DNA of 39,894 nt from Treponema sp. (GCA_017449285.1 JAFSJX010000095.1:1-39894), one strand, 5' to 3'; shown: positions 25,697 through 33,949, numbered from the stretch's first letter. Notes: generated by a model from the sequence alone, not told the origin. A program made the numbers and translations.

Positions 25697-25774
25697 CACA
25701 CGGATTTGGAAAATCTAACGATTTTCCTATCATTCTGTTTTTTGATTTTGCGTTAGCAAAATCGAATCCGTGTG
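25697..25774. repeat. Palindromic MITE-like repeat, copy A
   Basis: It is 78 bp, bounded by the perfect inverted repeat CACACGGATT / AATCCGTGTG. Inside are two smaller hairpins, AAAATC-TAAC-GATTTT and GATTTTGC-GTTA-GCAAAATC, whose four-base loops are complementary. A second copy of the same design is at 29567-29653. It lies between the two hsdS genes. Confidence 0.8.
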
Positions 25775-25790
25775 ACAACATCGGGGGCGT

Positions 25791-25862
25791 TGCGGGGGTG
25801 CCCCCGCAGAGGGGGTAGCGGAAAACCGTAGGGTTGGAGCGAGGGGGAGACTTCCCCCTCCT
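25791..25862. repeat. GC-rich intergenic repeat, copy 3, with strong hairpins
   Basis: It contains a near-perfect palindrome TGCGGGGG-TG-CCCCCGCA (25791-25808), TAGCGGAAAACCGT (25816-25829), GGAGCGAG (25836) and GGGGG-AGACTT-CCCCC (25844-25859). The order of words matches the copies at 5204 and 13584. It adjoins palindromic repeat copy A, and together they fill the gap between the two hsdS genes. Confidence 0.6.
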
Positions 25863-25890
25863 TGCTGATTTTTCATTTTTCAACTCCTGT

Positions 25891-26459
25891 TTACATATGT
25901 TTTTCGAGACAAAGTTTATAGTATCGTTCTTTTTCTTTCTTTAATTGTTCCAGTAATTCCAGCTCCCTTCTCGCGCAAAGGTTGAAGTCTGCGATAAGTT
26001 TTTGTTTTTTTAAATCAGGCAGATTCAGCTTCAGGGCGTTGAAATACTGAGGTTTGATTGCCACAAGCATGTTTCCTGCACTGTTCACAAAAATATCTTT
26101 TTTGATTTCCTCTGTGTTCAAATACCAGAAGAGGTATTCAGGGAGAAGTTTTTGTGATTTGCACCTTATAATTACAAAATTCGACGAAATGACCATTCCC
26201 GATGTTTTTTCTTCTATCAATATAGCTGTATATGGGGAACTTGTGCGAACAATCACATCTCCCGGCATTGTTATGTAATTTTCGGACAAAGATTCCGTGG
26301 CATCAAACACATCAAGCGTCTTATGATTTAAAGTGCGTCCTGATTGACGGATTTTAAATTTAGAAGAGGATATCTGTATTCTGTTTTTTCGCGAGCCTGT
26401 TTTCTGGATAATACAAGCCCCGCCTGTATGTGAGCGAGTTCGCGTAAAACGACTTTCAT
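25891..26459 (-). pseudogene. Frameshifted half-size HsdS (specificity subunit) gene
   Basis: From an ATG at 26459 the first frame gives a good S-subunit N-terminus (LRELAHIQAGLVLSRKQARE, then YRYPLLNLKSVNQ) and stops at 26328 after 43 residues. The protein resumes one frame over with LNHKTLDVFDATESLSENYI, then PGDVIVRTSSPYTAILIEEK, KLLPEYLFWYLNTEEI and the helical tail LIADFNLCARRELELLEQLK, to a stop at 25891. Together these make about 190 residues, a single recognition domain plus one spacer as in known short S proteins. The shift equals one base lost or two gained near 26328-26333. No slippery sequence is evident, so loss of function is more likely than recoding, but sequencing error is possible. 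Confidence 0.7.
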
Positions 26460-26858
26460 TACAATTATAATGTAATTGCGGAAGCCTGTTTTGTCAATGT
26501 AAAAATAATGTTATGAGTGAAAAATAACAATTTTTGAGGATTTTGGCGTTTTTCTGTGCGGACACCACTTCGGATTGCTATGTTAGTACACCGTACACCG
26601 CATTTTGTCTAAATGTTCTTGCGCTTCTTCCTTATTTTGTTTACGATAAAGTTGTAAAAACTTTATATACATCTTTCGAGAGATTCGGTCGGTCTTGTCA
26701 GGACTGATTGGGTCTTGCTTTTTGAAGTCAGAAGTTGCCGGTGATGTGGCGCATGATTTTCTGACCTTTACAATTCCTTTCCTCTCTTTAAGCCTGTGTG
26801 AGTTCGTGCGGAATCTAATGCGTGCGGAACTTTTTCAAATCGGGCACATGGAAGATGT
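26460..26858. other. Region without an intact gene between the restriction locus and the hydrolase genes
   Basis: Apart from the promoter at its left end I see no complete gene. A minus-strand frame ending at 26583 is open for about 70 codons without a convincing start. It reads ISPDKTDRISRKMYIKFLQL, then YRKQNKEEAQEHLDKMRC, which looks like the tail of a protein I do not recognise. A short direct repeat GTACACCGTACACCG lies at 26586-26600. No hsdM remnant was found. Confidence 0.4.
26469..26497 (-). promoter_or_regulatory. Promoter of the restriction operon
   Basis: On the minus strand a consensus TTGACA (26492-26497) is followed after 17 bases by TACATT (26469-26474), with TATAAT overlapping just downstream (26464-26469). 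The ATG of the frameshifted hsdS is only a few bases past the -10 and has no ribosome site, so the message would be nearly leaderless. Confidence 0.5.
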
Positions 26859-27031
26859 ATGAAAATCACGGAAAACAATTTTACGGTTACGACAATTTAT
26901 TTTGACGGTCAGTTCTGGTGCGCTTTAATCGAACGGTGCCAGAACGGAAAAAGCAAAACCGCAAGCAGAAAAAGCTTGAAGAAAAGGAAAAATATCTTTT
27001 GAAGCAAAAGAAGAAAAAGGAAAGACGATAA
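26859..27031 (+). pseudogene. DUF2992 family remnant with internal deletion
   Basis: From the ATG at 26859 the frame reads FTVTTIYFDGQFWCALIE, the typical start of DUF2992 proteins (..VYFDGQFW...E), then ends at 27002. The family's lysine-rich tail is present in another frame (RKQKKLEEKEKYLLKQ, then KKKKERR and a stop at 27029). The conserved middle is missing. Only about 57 codons remain where the family has about 130 (family length from memory). Its tail overlaps the ribosome site of the hydrolase gene. Confidence 0.6.
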
Positions 27032-27033
27032 TT

Positions 27034-27642
27034 ATGAACTTGATTTTATACATTCACGGAAAAGGCGGGAATGCGGCTGAAAGCGAGCATTATGAAAAAC
27101 TCTTCCCGGACAGCAAGGTGCTTGGCTTGGACTACAAAACTTTTACGCCATGGGAAACGGGAGGCGAAATCCATGAGGCTGTAGCAGGCTTAAAATCGGA
27201 GTATGAAAATGTCATTCTGATTGCGAACAGCATCGGGGCGTTTTTCAGCATGAACGCAAATCTTGACGGAATGATTAAAAAGGCGTATTTCATCTCGCCT
27301 GTCGTGAATATGGAAAAACTGATTTGCGACATGATGACTTGGGCGAATGTGACGGAAACCGAACTTGAAGAGCAGGAAATCATTCCGACTAATTTTGGCG
27401 AGGATTTGTCTTGGGAATATCTTTGCTATGTGCGAAATCATCCTGTAAGCTGGTGCGTTCCGACTCGGATTCTTTATGGCGGAAAGGACAATATCACTTC
27501 GCTTGAAACGATGGCCGACTTTGCCAAAAAGACTGGCGCAAAACTTACGGTGATGCAGGATGGCGAGCACTGGTTTCACACCCCGAAGCAGATGGAGTTT
27601 TTGGATGAGTGGATTAGAAAAGCGGGGCAAACGCAACCTTAA
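27034..27642 (+). CDS. Small alpha/beta-hydrolase
   Basis: 202 aa, AAGGAAAG before the ATG. The fold is recognisable from LILYIHGKGGN (oxyanion-loop HG, 3-13), the nucleophile elbow ANSIGAF with Ser66, Asp152 in LYGGKDNITS, and His179 in QDGEHWFHT, a complete Ser-Asp-His triad. It resembles cytoplasmic esterase/thioesterase-like proteins of the RBBP9/YdeN or Hydrolase_4 type; the substrate cannot be told. The first elbow residue is Ala instead of the common Gly (A-x-S-x-G), which occurs in related families. It precedes the fabF operator by about 50 bases. Since fabF has its own promoter, the hydrolase need not belong to the fatty-acid unit, though an acyl substrate would fit. Confidence 0.85.
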   Translation: MNLILYIHGKGGNAAESEHYEKLFPDSKVLGLDYKTFTPWETGGEIHEAVAGLKSEYENVILIANSIGAFFSMNANLDGMIKKAYFISPVVNMEKLICDMMTWANVTETELEEQEIIPTNFGEDLSWEYLCYVRNHPVSWCVPTRILYGGKDNITSLETMADFAKKTGAKLTVMQDGEHWFHTPKQMEFLDEWIRKAGQTQP

Positions 27643-27685
27643 AAAGGTTTCTTTTTCCCCGCGCCCACTTTTTCTTCCAACCCTC

Positions 27686-27718
27686 TTGCACAAACTGACA
27701 AAAAATGTTATTTTGTCA
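27686..27718 (+). promoter_or_regulatory. fabF promoter and inverted-repeat operator
   Basis: TTGCAC (27686-27691), a 17-bp spacer and TATTTT (27709-27714) form a plausible promoter. An inverted repeat TGACAAAA / TTTTGTCA with a seven-base spacer (27696-27718) covers the spacer and -10, so a bound protein would block RNA polymerase. The half-sites match the palindrome before fabD (12510-12524). Confidence 0.55.
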
Positions 27719-27749
27719 ATGTAAACTTGAACGCGAAAGGAGTATTCGT

Positions 27750-28994
27750 ATGAGAAGAGTTGTTGTTACAGGACTTGGTTGTGTTTCACCGGTGGGAAAT
27801 TCGGTGGATGCGACTTGGGCTGCGATTAAAGCCGGAAAGAGCGGCGTTACGAACATTACGCATTATGACAATGCAAATTTTAAGGTAAAGTATGCGGCGG
27901 AAGTGAAGAACTTTAACGCTTCTGACTATATGGATTCTTCTGCGGCGCGTAAGATGGCCCTGTACAGCCAGTATGCGGTTGCCGCTGCAAAGATGGCTCT
28001 GGACGATTCTGACCTGATGGGAAAGGCTGATGTGCTTGAAGACACAGCCGTCTACCTTGGCGTTGGCATCGGCGGCCTTGAAGTGACTGAAAACACAATG
28101 AAGGCATATTTTGATTCAAACCAGACCCGTATGCCGCCCCTTACCATTCCTGAACTGATTCCCAACGAGGGCGCGGGAAATATTTCCATGGCATTTGGTC
28201 TGCACGGCGCGACCCATACGATTGCGACCGCCTGTGCTTCTGGTACGGATGCGATTGGTAACGCGCTCGACCAGATTCGTAACGGCCGCTACGACGTGAT
28301 TCTTGCCGGTGGTGCGGAATCTACCCAGTGCGGTTACGCAAACCTTGGCTTCCAGATGCTGCACGCGCTTTCCTCAAAATGGGTTGACGACCCCACAAAG
28401 GCAAGCCGTCCTTTTGACAAGCAGCGCGACGGATTTATCATGGGCGAAGGCTCAACAATTCTGGTGCTTGAAGAATATGAGCACGCAAAGGCTCGCGGCG
28501 CAAAAATCTATGCTGAGGTTGCAGGCTACGGTGCTTCAAGCGACGGCTACCATCTGACTGCCCCCAATCCCGATGGCGTGACCGGCTCAAAATGCATGAC
28601 GATTGCCATGAAGGACGCTGGCGTAAAGCCCGAGGAAGTGACCTACTACAACGCTCACGGAACTTCAACCAAACTGAATGACTCTGGTGAGACCAAAATG
28701 CTGCACATTGCTTTTGGCGATGCGGCTAAGAAACTGCACATCTCTTCTACAAAATCAATGACCGGTCACTGTCTGGGTAACGCGGGCTCTCTTGAAGCAA
28801 TGATTTGTATCAAGGCAATTCAGGAGGGATTTGTTCCGCCGACGATTAACCTTGACGAAGTGGACGTAGAGGGCGGCTGCGACTTGGACTACACCCCCAA
28901 CAAGGGCTTGGATATTCCTGTTGACGTTGCCATGAGCGCAAACTTTGGCTTTGGCGGCCACAACGGCTGTCTCGTGTTCAAGAAGGTAAAGTAA
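27750..28994 (+). CDS. fabF: 3-oxoacyl-ACP synthase II FabF
   Basis: 414 aa from the ATG at 27750, with AAGGAG seven bases upstream; an in-frame TTG at 27705 lies inside the operator and is rejected. It condenses malonyl-ACP with acyl-ACP, the chain-elongating step. The Cys-His-His active site is complete: Cys162 in ATACASGTDAIG, His303 in NAHGTSTKLND, His340 in KSMTGHCLGNAG, with Lys335. GFGGHN near the C-terminus is the usual glycine-rich loop. Length is standard for FabF. The stop overlaps the start of fabZ (TAATG), so the two are translationally coupled. Confidence 0.97.
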   Translation: MRRVVVTGLGCVSPVGNSVDATWAAIKAGKSGVTNITHYDNANFKVKYAAEVKNFNASDYMDSSAARKMALYSQYAVAAAKMALDDSDLMGKADVLEDTAVYLGVGIGGLEVTENTMKAYFDSNQTRMPPLTIPELIPNEGAGNISMAFGLHGATHTIATACASGTDAIGNALDQIRNGRYDVILAGGAESTQCGYANLGFQMLHALSSKWVDDPTKASRPFDKQRDGFIMGEGSTILVLEEYEHAKARGAKIYAEVAGYGASSDGYHLTAPNPDGVTGSKCMTIAMKDAGVKPEEVTYYNAHGTSTKLNDSGETKMLHIAFGDAAKKLHISSTKSMTGHCLGNAGSLEAMICIKAIQEGFVPPTINLDEVDVEGGCDLDYTPNKGLDIPVDVAMSANFGFGGHNGCLVFKKVK

Positions 28995-29425
28995 TGGAAG
29001 CATTTACAGATATTGAAAGCCTGTTGCCGCACAGAAAGCCGTTTCTGTTTGTGGATTCAATTGATTCTTACGATGACAAGGGCTGTGTGTGCCATCGCAA
29101 GTTTACGGACGAGGACTTTTTCTTTAAGGGGCACTTCCCCGAATACCCAGTTGTTCCCGGCGTCATCCTGATTGAGACGATGGCGCAGGGCGGCGGCGCG
29201 GCTTTGTCCCTGCAGAAGAAATTTGACGAGGGCAGCCTCTTCTTCCTTGCCACCGTGAACAACGTAAAGTTCAAGCACCAAGTCCGCCCCGGCGACAACG
29301 TGCGCATGGAAATAGTGAACAAACGCTGCACCAAAAACATGGTCGTCCAAGAAGGCAAAGCCTACGTTGGCGACACCCTCTGTGCGCAGGCTGAGTGGAT
29401 GTGTCTTGTAGGTAAAGGCAACTGA
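28994..29425 (+). CDS. fabZ: 3-hydroxyacyl-ACP dehydratase FabZ
   Basis: 143 aa, ATG overlapping the fabF stop by one base. It dehydrates 3-hydroxyacyl-ACP to enoyl-ACP, the step after FabG. The hot-dog fold signature is clear: LLPHRKPFLFVDSI (10-23), the catalytic His47 in FKGHFPEYPVVPG, and Glu61 in ILIETMAQ on the central helix. The C-terminal strand CAQAEWMCLV is typical. No clear terminator follows within the next 100 bases; the first convincing hairpin is at 29738. Confidence 0.96.
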   Translation: MEAFTDIESLLPHRKPFLFVDSIDSYDDKGCVCHRKFTDEDFFFKGHFPEYPVVPGVILIETMAQGGGAALSLQKKFDEGSLFFLATVNNVKFKHQVRPGDNVRMEIVNKRCTKNMVVQEGKAYVGDTLCAQAEWMCLVGKGN

Positions 29426-29566
29426 TTGTCTGAACTGCGAAACCGTTGCGCACAGGGCAAGTGCCAAAAAAATGGTGCGCACAGGCGGAGTGGACGGGCA
29501 GGTGCGCAAGCACCAATGTCAATAATTTCCTATATCCGTACAGGGAAATCAGTTTTTAAGAAATTA

Positions 29567-29653
29567 TCACACGGATTGGAAAAATCTAACGATTTTTCTT
29601 TATACTTTTTATTATGATTATGATTTTGCGTTAGCAAAATCGAATCCGTGTGA
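29567..29653. repeat. Palindromic MITE-like repeat, copy B
   Basis: It is 87 bp, bounded by TCACACGGATT / AATCCGTGTGA, a perfect 11-bp inverted repeat. It contains the same two inner hairpins as copy A (AAAATC-TAAC-GATTTT and GATTTTGC-GTTA-GCAAAATC). The middle linker differs in sequence and length, while the palindromic parts are conserved. This suggests selection or recent spread of the structure. Confidence 0.8.
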
Positions 29654-29737
29654 TGCGCAACCTGCTGAATCACAAATCCTTTCTTAAAAAGATTCCCGCG
29701 TCATGCGCAGGCGGTCTTTTTGGAAGAAAAAGGATTG

Positions 29738-29785
29738 AAAGGGAAAGGAAAGCCTTTTTTGAAAAGGTGGCCTTTCCCTTTTTTA
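29738..29785 (+). terminator. Rho-independent terminator between fabZ and the next lipoprotein
   Basis: AAAGGGAAAGG (29738-29748) pairs perfectly with CCTTTCCCTTT (29771-29781), enclosing a second small stem (CCTTTT/GAAAAGG). T residues continue after the stem. Confidence 0.75.
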
Positions 29786-29826
29786 TTTTAAAGGCGAAAA
29801 AAATAACGGATTGTTATAAAAATTTC

Positions 29827-29855
29827 TTGACGAAATCAAGTGGGGGGGGTAAAAT
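29827..29855 (+). promoter_or_regulatory. Promoter with a G8 tract in its spacer
   Basis: TTGACG (29827-29832), a spacer of exactly 17 bp and TAAAAT (29850-29855). The last eight spacer bases are a run of G (29842-29849), directly abutting the -10. Slippage of the run would change the spacer from its optimum, giving on/off or graded expression of the lipoprotein gene that starts 100 bases downstream. Confidence 0.65.
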
Positions 29856-29955
29856 TAGAAGATACCCTGTTAGGGAAGAAAAAAGTGCTTTATTTAGATA
29901 AGTGATTTTTTTATAACCTACTTGTTAAAATAAAGTAAAAATTAGGAGGAGAGCA

Positions 29956-32900
29956 TTGAAATCTCTCAAAAAATGTATCTTGAAAGGTGTGGCGTTGGCC
30001 GCTGCGCTTTCTCTATTTGCTTTTTTTGGTTGTAAGAATGAAACTAGCAATGATGATTCAACCGATGAAAGCGTAAGAACTGGATGGGAAACAGTTTCTT
30101 CAACTGTTTCTTCTGAATCAAAAGGAAATGTATTTGGCTATGTGTTGAATACGAACGGAACTCCTATTGTTGGCGCATCGATTAGTTTGGGAACACAGAC
30201 GGTAAAAACTAATGCAGATGGTTCATTTTTGCTGACTGGCATTCCGGTAACGGATCAGAACACGAGTACCTATTCGGTGACGATTACGGCAGACGGGTAT
30301 TTGCCACACGTTGCGTCCGGCATTCAGGTGCTAGAGACAACGGATAAGAATGACACGACGACTCTGCTGGAAAATTTGCGGAAAGACTATGCGGCTATCC
30401 TTACGGCGTATGCGGGCAATGCCAGCGCGGGTTCTGCGATTGCGGTTTCTGAAGGCGGTTCGCTCACCAATATCGGCGACAGCAAAGCAATGACGACGGT
30501 TGCAAAGGCTATTGAAGAACTGGAAGCGGCTTATGCGCGTTCTGAAAAGACTTACGAAGCGACATTCGTTGCGGCAACGATGATTCCTCTGAACGCTTCT
30601 TTGTCTGGAAAAATTTCGCTCACTTCTGCGAACAAGGCTCTGACCACGGTTGAAACGGGAACGCTGACTCCTGCTCCGAAAGACACGGTGGTTCGCGTTA
30701 CCTACACGGACGGTGCAAATACCAACGATTACACATGGGAAGCAAAAACTGATGCGGAAGGCAAATTTTCATTCACAAAACTTCCTGCAAGCAAAAAACT
30801 GACGGTAATTGTGGAAGGTTTTGAAGCAGAGGTTGGTGGAAATACCTATTTCTATTCAACTGATTCTTATGCGATGCTTACACAGGACACAGCGATTCTT
30901 GCAGCGGGTACTTCACGCGACAATACGGTGACGATTAACAATGAATCTTCTGCGGTAACGGCATTTGATATGCTTTTGTATGCCCAGCCAAAAAAGATTT
31001 GGGTGACCGAGACAAACGCACACGCAAGCACTGCCGCCGCTCCGTTGGCTCTGAACACACCGATTACATTCACGTTCAACAAGGCGATGGAATCTGCGGT
31101 GGTAACTTCAACTGCAAGTGCGGCTGGTACTACACCTGCCGCTGTGGCTCTCGCAGATGCATTCAAATATACATGGAACACAGAAAAGACAAAACTGACT
31201 GTAGAACCAGAAGACGGTTACTGGACTGCTAGTGGCAACTACGTAAACTTTACGCTTTCTGGCAAGGCCACGGACGGTGCGGTTGACTTTGTGACCAAAT
31301 CATTTAATACATACATTGATAATATTATTGATGTAACTCCTGCATATCCTACAGTTGATTCAGTGGTAACATTCACGTTTGACCGCGAAATCAAGAATAC
31401 CGATGCCGTAAAGGTGGCTAATGACAAGTCAGAAGAATTGGTTACTTCATGGGATTCTGCTAATAAAGTGCTGACCGTAACGGCAAAGAACGGCAAGTTC
31501 AAGAACAGCGGCGAACACAAATTTACCATCAGCAATGTTGAGGCTGTTGACGGCAGTACGAACATGAAGACATTCGGTTTGGTTGCGAGTGGTGCAGCTT
31601 CTTATGAATACAAGATTAACGTTGACAGAAGCATTTTTGTTACTTTTGCGAATATAAGCGACACGACAAAAGATGCCATTACCATCACGTTCTCGCGCAA
31701 AATTGCAGATGCGAAAGTTAAGGCAGAAGTCGGAACGAAAGAATACGGTGTTACAACCGCATGGAATACCGAAAAGACCATTCTGACCGTAACTGCACGC
31801 GACACGCTGTTTGACACGGCTGGCAAATACACATTCACACTGTATGACGTTGTTGCGGAAGATAAGGCTACCATGCTCAAGAAGTCTGTTACGGACACCG
31901 AAGCGGCAACGCTTACCTACGAGCAGAAGTTTGAAGGCTTTAAGGTAACATCTGTTGAAGTGGTGGATACTATTCCTACAACTGCAACGCTTGTTCGCAC
32001 CGCTTTGACGACAGCGCAGACTTTGAAGATTACCTTTACTAAGAACGTAAGAACTGCGGCATTTACCGTGAACAGCAACACGGCTGACAACTACATTGAC
32101 GGAAATGTTGTGTACGTTGCCCTTAACGACAGTACGGTTGCTACACTTACCCTTGCTGGTACGGCAACGTCTGAAAATGGCACGATTTTGACCGCTGGTA
32201 CAGATTTTACGGTTGCTGACTATGTTGTGGGAAGCGCGTATCAGATTGTTGATTCAAGCCTGTACGCAAAGGCTCTTGCTATCAGTGGCAACAACGACGT
32301 TACGGTAAAGGCAATTAAGCCAGAAGACGCAATCACGCTGACATTCAACAAGGATATTCCTACGGATGCAACGCTCAGCGCAGAATTGTACGACACAACA
32401 GACACGACCGAACTGACTGCGACAAAGTACAAGGCAACGGCTGCTGCAAGTGGTGCTAAGGTGACTATTACGGTGGATTCTACCAACCCGCTCAAAGCAA
32501 AGGACTCTGCCGAAAACGTGTACTACTTGTCTTTGAAAGCGGTGGCAAAAGATGGAAAGACCGTGCTGTTCTCTACGGCAAGCAAATCTTTCGGAAGCGT
32601 ATCTGGTTCTTACGAAGAAAAAATCGCTGAAAAGACAAATGCTTCTAAGAAATACATCAAAGTGACCATCGTTCAGACAAAGGTTCTTACTGGTGATACG
32701 CTCAAAACAACGACTAAGGATGACTTTGCAAAATCATTCAACAGCCCGATTGTATTGCAGTTTACGCACAGTGTTAAGGACTACAAGGCGTATTTGTTTA
32801 AGAGTGGACTTGGAACAGCGGTCTATGGTGGCGACTATGCTGATGTTGACAAGAAGAATCTGTATGCTTCTAGCACAACATTTGATACCACTGGCGAAGT

Positions 32901-33813
32901 GATGACTGTCACACCGACTGGCTACTATCCTGCAAATACAACGATTGTTCCTGTTGTGTACGACAAAGACGGCAAAGCACTGAGCCTTACGACGTTGCCG
33001 ACCTACACTTCAAAGAAGGAAGCGAAAACAGGCGAACTGATTACCGAACTTCTTAAAGGCGAAAAGAAAATCAGTAACTTCAAACAGGTGACAACAGCAG
33101 TTGACAATGGTTCAACCGTTACATTGACATTTGACGCTCAGTTGAACAAGGAATCAACAACTTTCCCGACATATAAGTTGTACAAGCAGACATGCGATGC
33201 GTTACATACGGACGTAACAAAAGCCGATTATGGAACTCCTGTAGTAATTCCAGTTGTAACTTCTGACGGTAAGACTATGACCGTTGAAGATGTTTTGCTG
33301 AGAAAGGAAAAGACCGCTTACATTAAGCCGACACTTGGAATCTCTGACTTCAATTATGGAAAAGTGAGATACGTGGTGTACGCCGAGATTGACAATGTTC
33401 CTGCTGTATCTGGTTATATAGAGTTGTCTGATAATCAGTCACCAGATTTGACTTTGGTAACACCTGTAACGGGATTGACAATTTCAGGAGTTTCAAGCAA
33501 ATATAACTTGACTGGAGCAAACACCTCAACGTTGACATCCGCACCCGCTATTGAATTTACGCTGTATGCAAAGTCAACAGAGTATCTTTGTAGCAAGGCA
33601 ATTGAAACTACATTGCAATCTATCGGTGGAACGCAGGGCAGCGCGACAATTACTTCTGCATGGACTACAACTTCTATTGGTGGCAATACGGTTACTGCTC
33701 TTAAAGTTACCGTTGCATCTGGAGCCAAATTCTTTAAGGGTGATACAATTACTATTACGGTAAAAGATGCCGCTGACAATCCTGGTACAGTAAAAATTAC
33801 AATTTCTGACTAA
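29956..33813 (+). CDS. Large lipoprotein with carboxypeptidase-regulatory-like and SbsA/Big_5 Ig-like domains
   Basis: 1285 aa. The start is TTG at 29956: a very strong AGGAGG-type ribosome site sits five bases upstream, and the TTG start gives a perfect lipoprotein signal (lipobox FFGC, Cys26). An N-terminal regulatory-like beta sandwich follows (about 55-115, GNVFGYVLNTNGTPIVGASI, then TNADGSFLLTGIP), then a second one (about 235-285, TDAEGKFSFTKLP). At least three SbsA-type Ig repeats come next (about 355-690), each with a TFTF(N/D)-type strand, a W(N/D)(T/S).(K)..LTV strand and a KFTISNV-like end. Further Ig-like segments run to the C-terminus. It is probably a fibrous surface lipoprotein. 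The preceding promoter has a G8 spacer, so expression may be phase variable. A terminator follows. Confidence 0.9.
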   Translation: MKSLKKCILKGVALAAALSLFAFFGCKNETSNDDSTDESVRTGWETVSSTVSSESKGNVFGYVLNTNGTPIVGASISLGTQTVKTNADGSFLLTGIPVTDQNTSTYSVTITADGYLPHVASGIQVLETTDKNDTTTLLENLRKDYAAILTAYAGNASAGSAIAVSEGGSLTNIGDSKAMTTVAKAIEELEAAYARSEKTYEATFVAATMIPLNASLSGKISLTSANKALTTVETGTLTPAPKDTVVRVTYTDGANTNDYTWEAKTDAEGKFSFTKLPASKKLTVIVEGFEAEVGGNTYFYSTDSYAMLTQDTAILAAGTSRDNTVTINNESSAVTAFDMLLYAQPKKIWVTETNAHASTAAAPLALNTPITFTFNKAMESAVVTSTASAAGTTPAAVALADAFKYTWNTEKTKLTVEPEDGYWTASGNYVNFTLSGKATDGAVDFVTKSFNTYIDNIIDVTPAYPTVDSVVTFTFDREIKNTDAVKVANDKSEELVTSWDSANKVLTVTAKNGKFKNSGEHKFTISNVEAVDGSTNMKTFGLVASGAASYEYKINVDRSIFVTFANISDTTKDAITITFSRKIADAKVKAEVGTKEYGVTTAWNTEKTILTVTARDTLFDTAGKYTFTLYDVVAEDKATMLKKSVTDTEAATLTYEQKFEGFKVTSVEVVDTIPTTATLVRTALTTAQTLKITFTKNVRTAAFTVNSNTADNYIDGNVVYVALNDSTVATLTLAGTATSENGTILTAGTDFTVADYVVGSAYQIVDSSLYAKALAISGNNDVTVKAIKPEDAITLTFNKDIPTDATLSAELYDTTDTTELTATKYKATAAASGAKVTITVDSTNPLKAKDSAENVYYLSLKAVAKDGKTVLFSTASKSFGSVSGSYEEKIAEKTNASKKYIKVTIVQTKVLTGDTLKTTTKDDFAKSFNSPIVLQFTHSVKDYKAYLFKSGLGTAVYGGDYADVDKKNLYASSTTFDTTGEVMTVTPTGYYPANTTIVPVVYDKDGKALSLTTLPTYTSKKEAKTGELITELLKGEKKISNFKQVTTAVDNGSTVTLTFDAQLNKESTTFPTYKLYKQTCDALHTDVTKADYGTPVVIPVVTSDGKTMTVEDVLLRKEKTAYIKPTLGISDFNYGKVRYVVYAEIDNVPAVSGYIELSDNQSPDLTLVTPVTGLTISGVSSKYNLTGANTSTLTSAPAIEFTLYAKSTEYLCSKAIETTLQSIGGTQGSATITSAWTTTSIGGNTVTALKVTVASGAKFFKGDTITITVKDAADNPGTVKITISD

Positions 33814-33840
33814 TTTTTAGGCAGTATTTTTTGTACACCG

Positions 33841-33874
33841 ACGCGCAGGGTCGTAACGATTCTGCGCGTTTTTT
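33841..33874 (+). terminator. Rho-independent terminator after the 29956 lipoprotein
   Basis: ACGCGCAG (33841-33848) pairs perfectly with CTGCGCGT (33862-33869), followed by TTTTT. Confidence 0.85.
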
Positions 33875-33918
33875 ATGGTTTGACATTCCCGCGAAATCTT
33901 TTTTTATGCGCAATTTTG

Positions 33919-33927
33919 TGATATACT
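33919..33927 (+). promoter_or_regulatory. Extended -10 promoter of the giant repeat protein
   Basis: TGA-TATACT at 33919-33927 has the TG-N-TATAAT form of an extended -10. No good -35 is found at the usual distance. AGAGGA (33934) follows, ten bases before the ATG at 33950, so the leader would be very short. Confidence 0.4.
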
Positions 33928-33949
33928 TATCATAGAGGATTTTACCCCA

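Larger units (their letters stand above)
29426..29826. other. Intergenic region after fabZ, holding a repeat and a terminator
   Basis: No gene is supported here. The region holds self-complementary GTGCGC/GCGCAC words (29448-29506), palindromic repeat copy B (29567-29653) and a strong terminator (29738-29785). Short frames crossing it encode repeat- and hairpin-derived peptides. Confidence 0.6.

Noticed and set aside
25683..25883. 66-aa minus-strand ORF with a good ribosome site after the broken hsdS
   Set aside because: Its whole length is made of the GC-rich repeat and palindromic repeat copy A, so it looks like repeat-derived peptide sequence; the ribosome site may belong to a lost gene.
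26316..26345. Programmed frameshift in the short hsdS
   Set aside because: The heptamer context (CTTTAAA relative to frame) does not fit a classic minus-one slippery site and no stimulatory stem follows; mutation is simpler.
29650..29901. 83-aa plus-strand ORF after fabZ
   Set aside because: It runs through the end of repeat copy B, the terminator stem and the G8 promoter and has no ribosome site.
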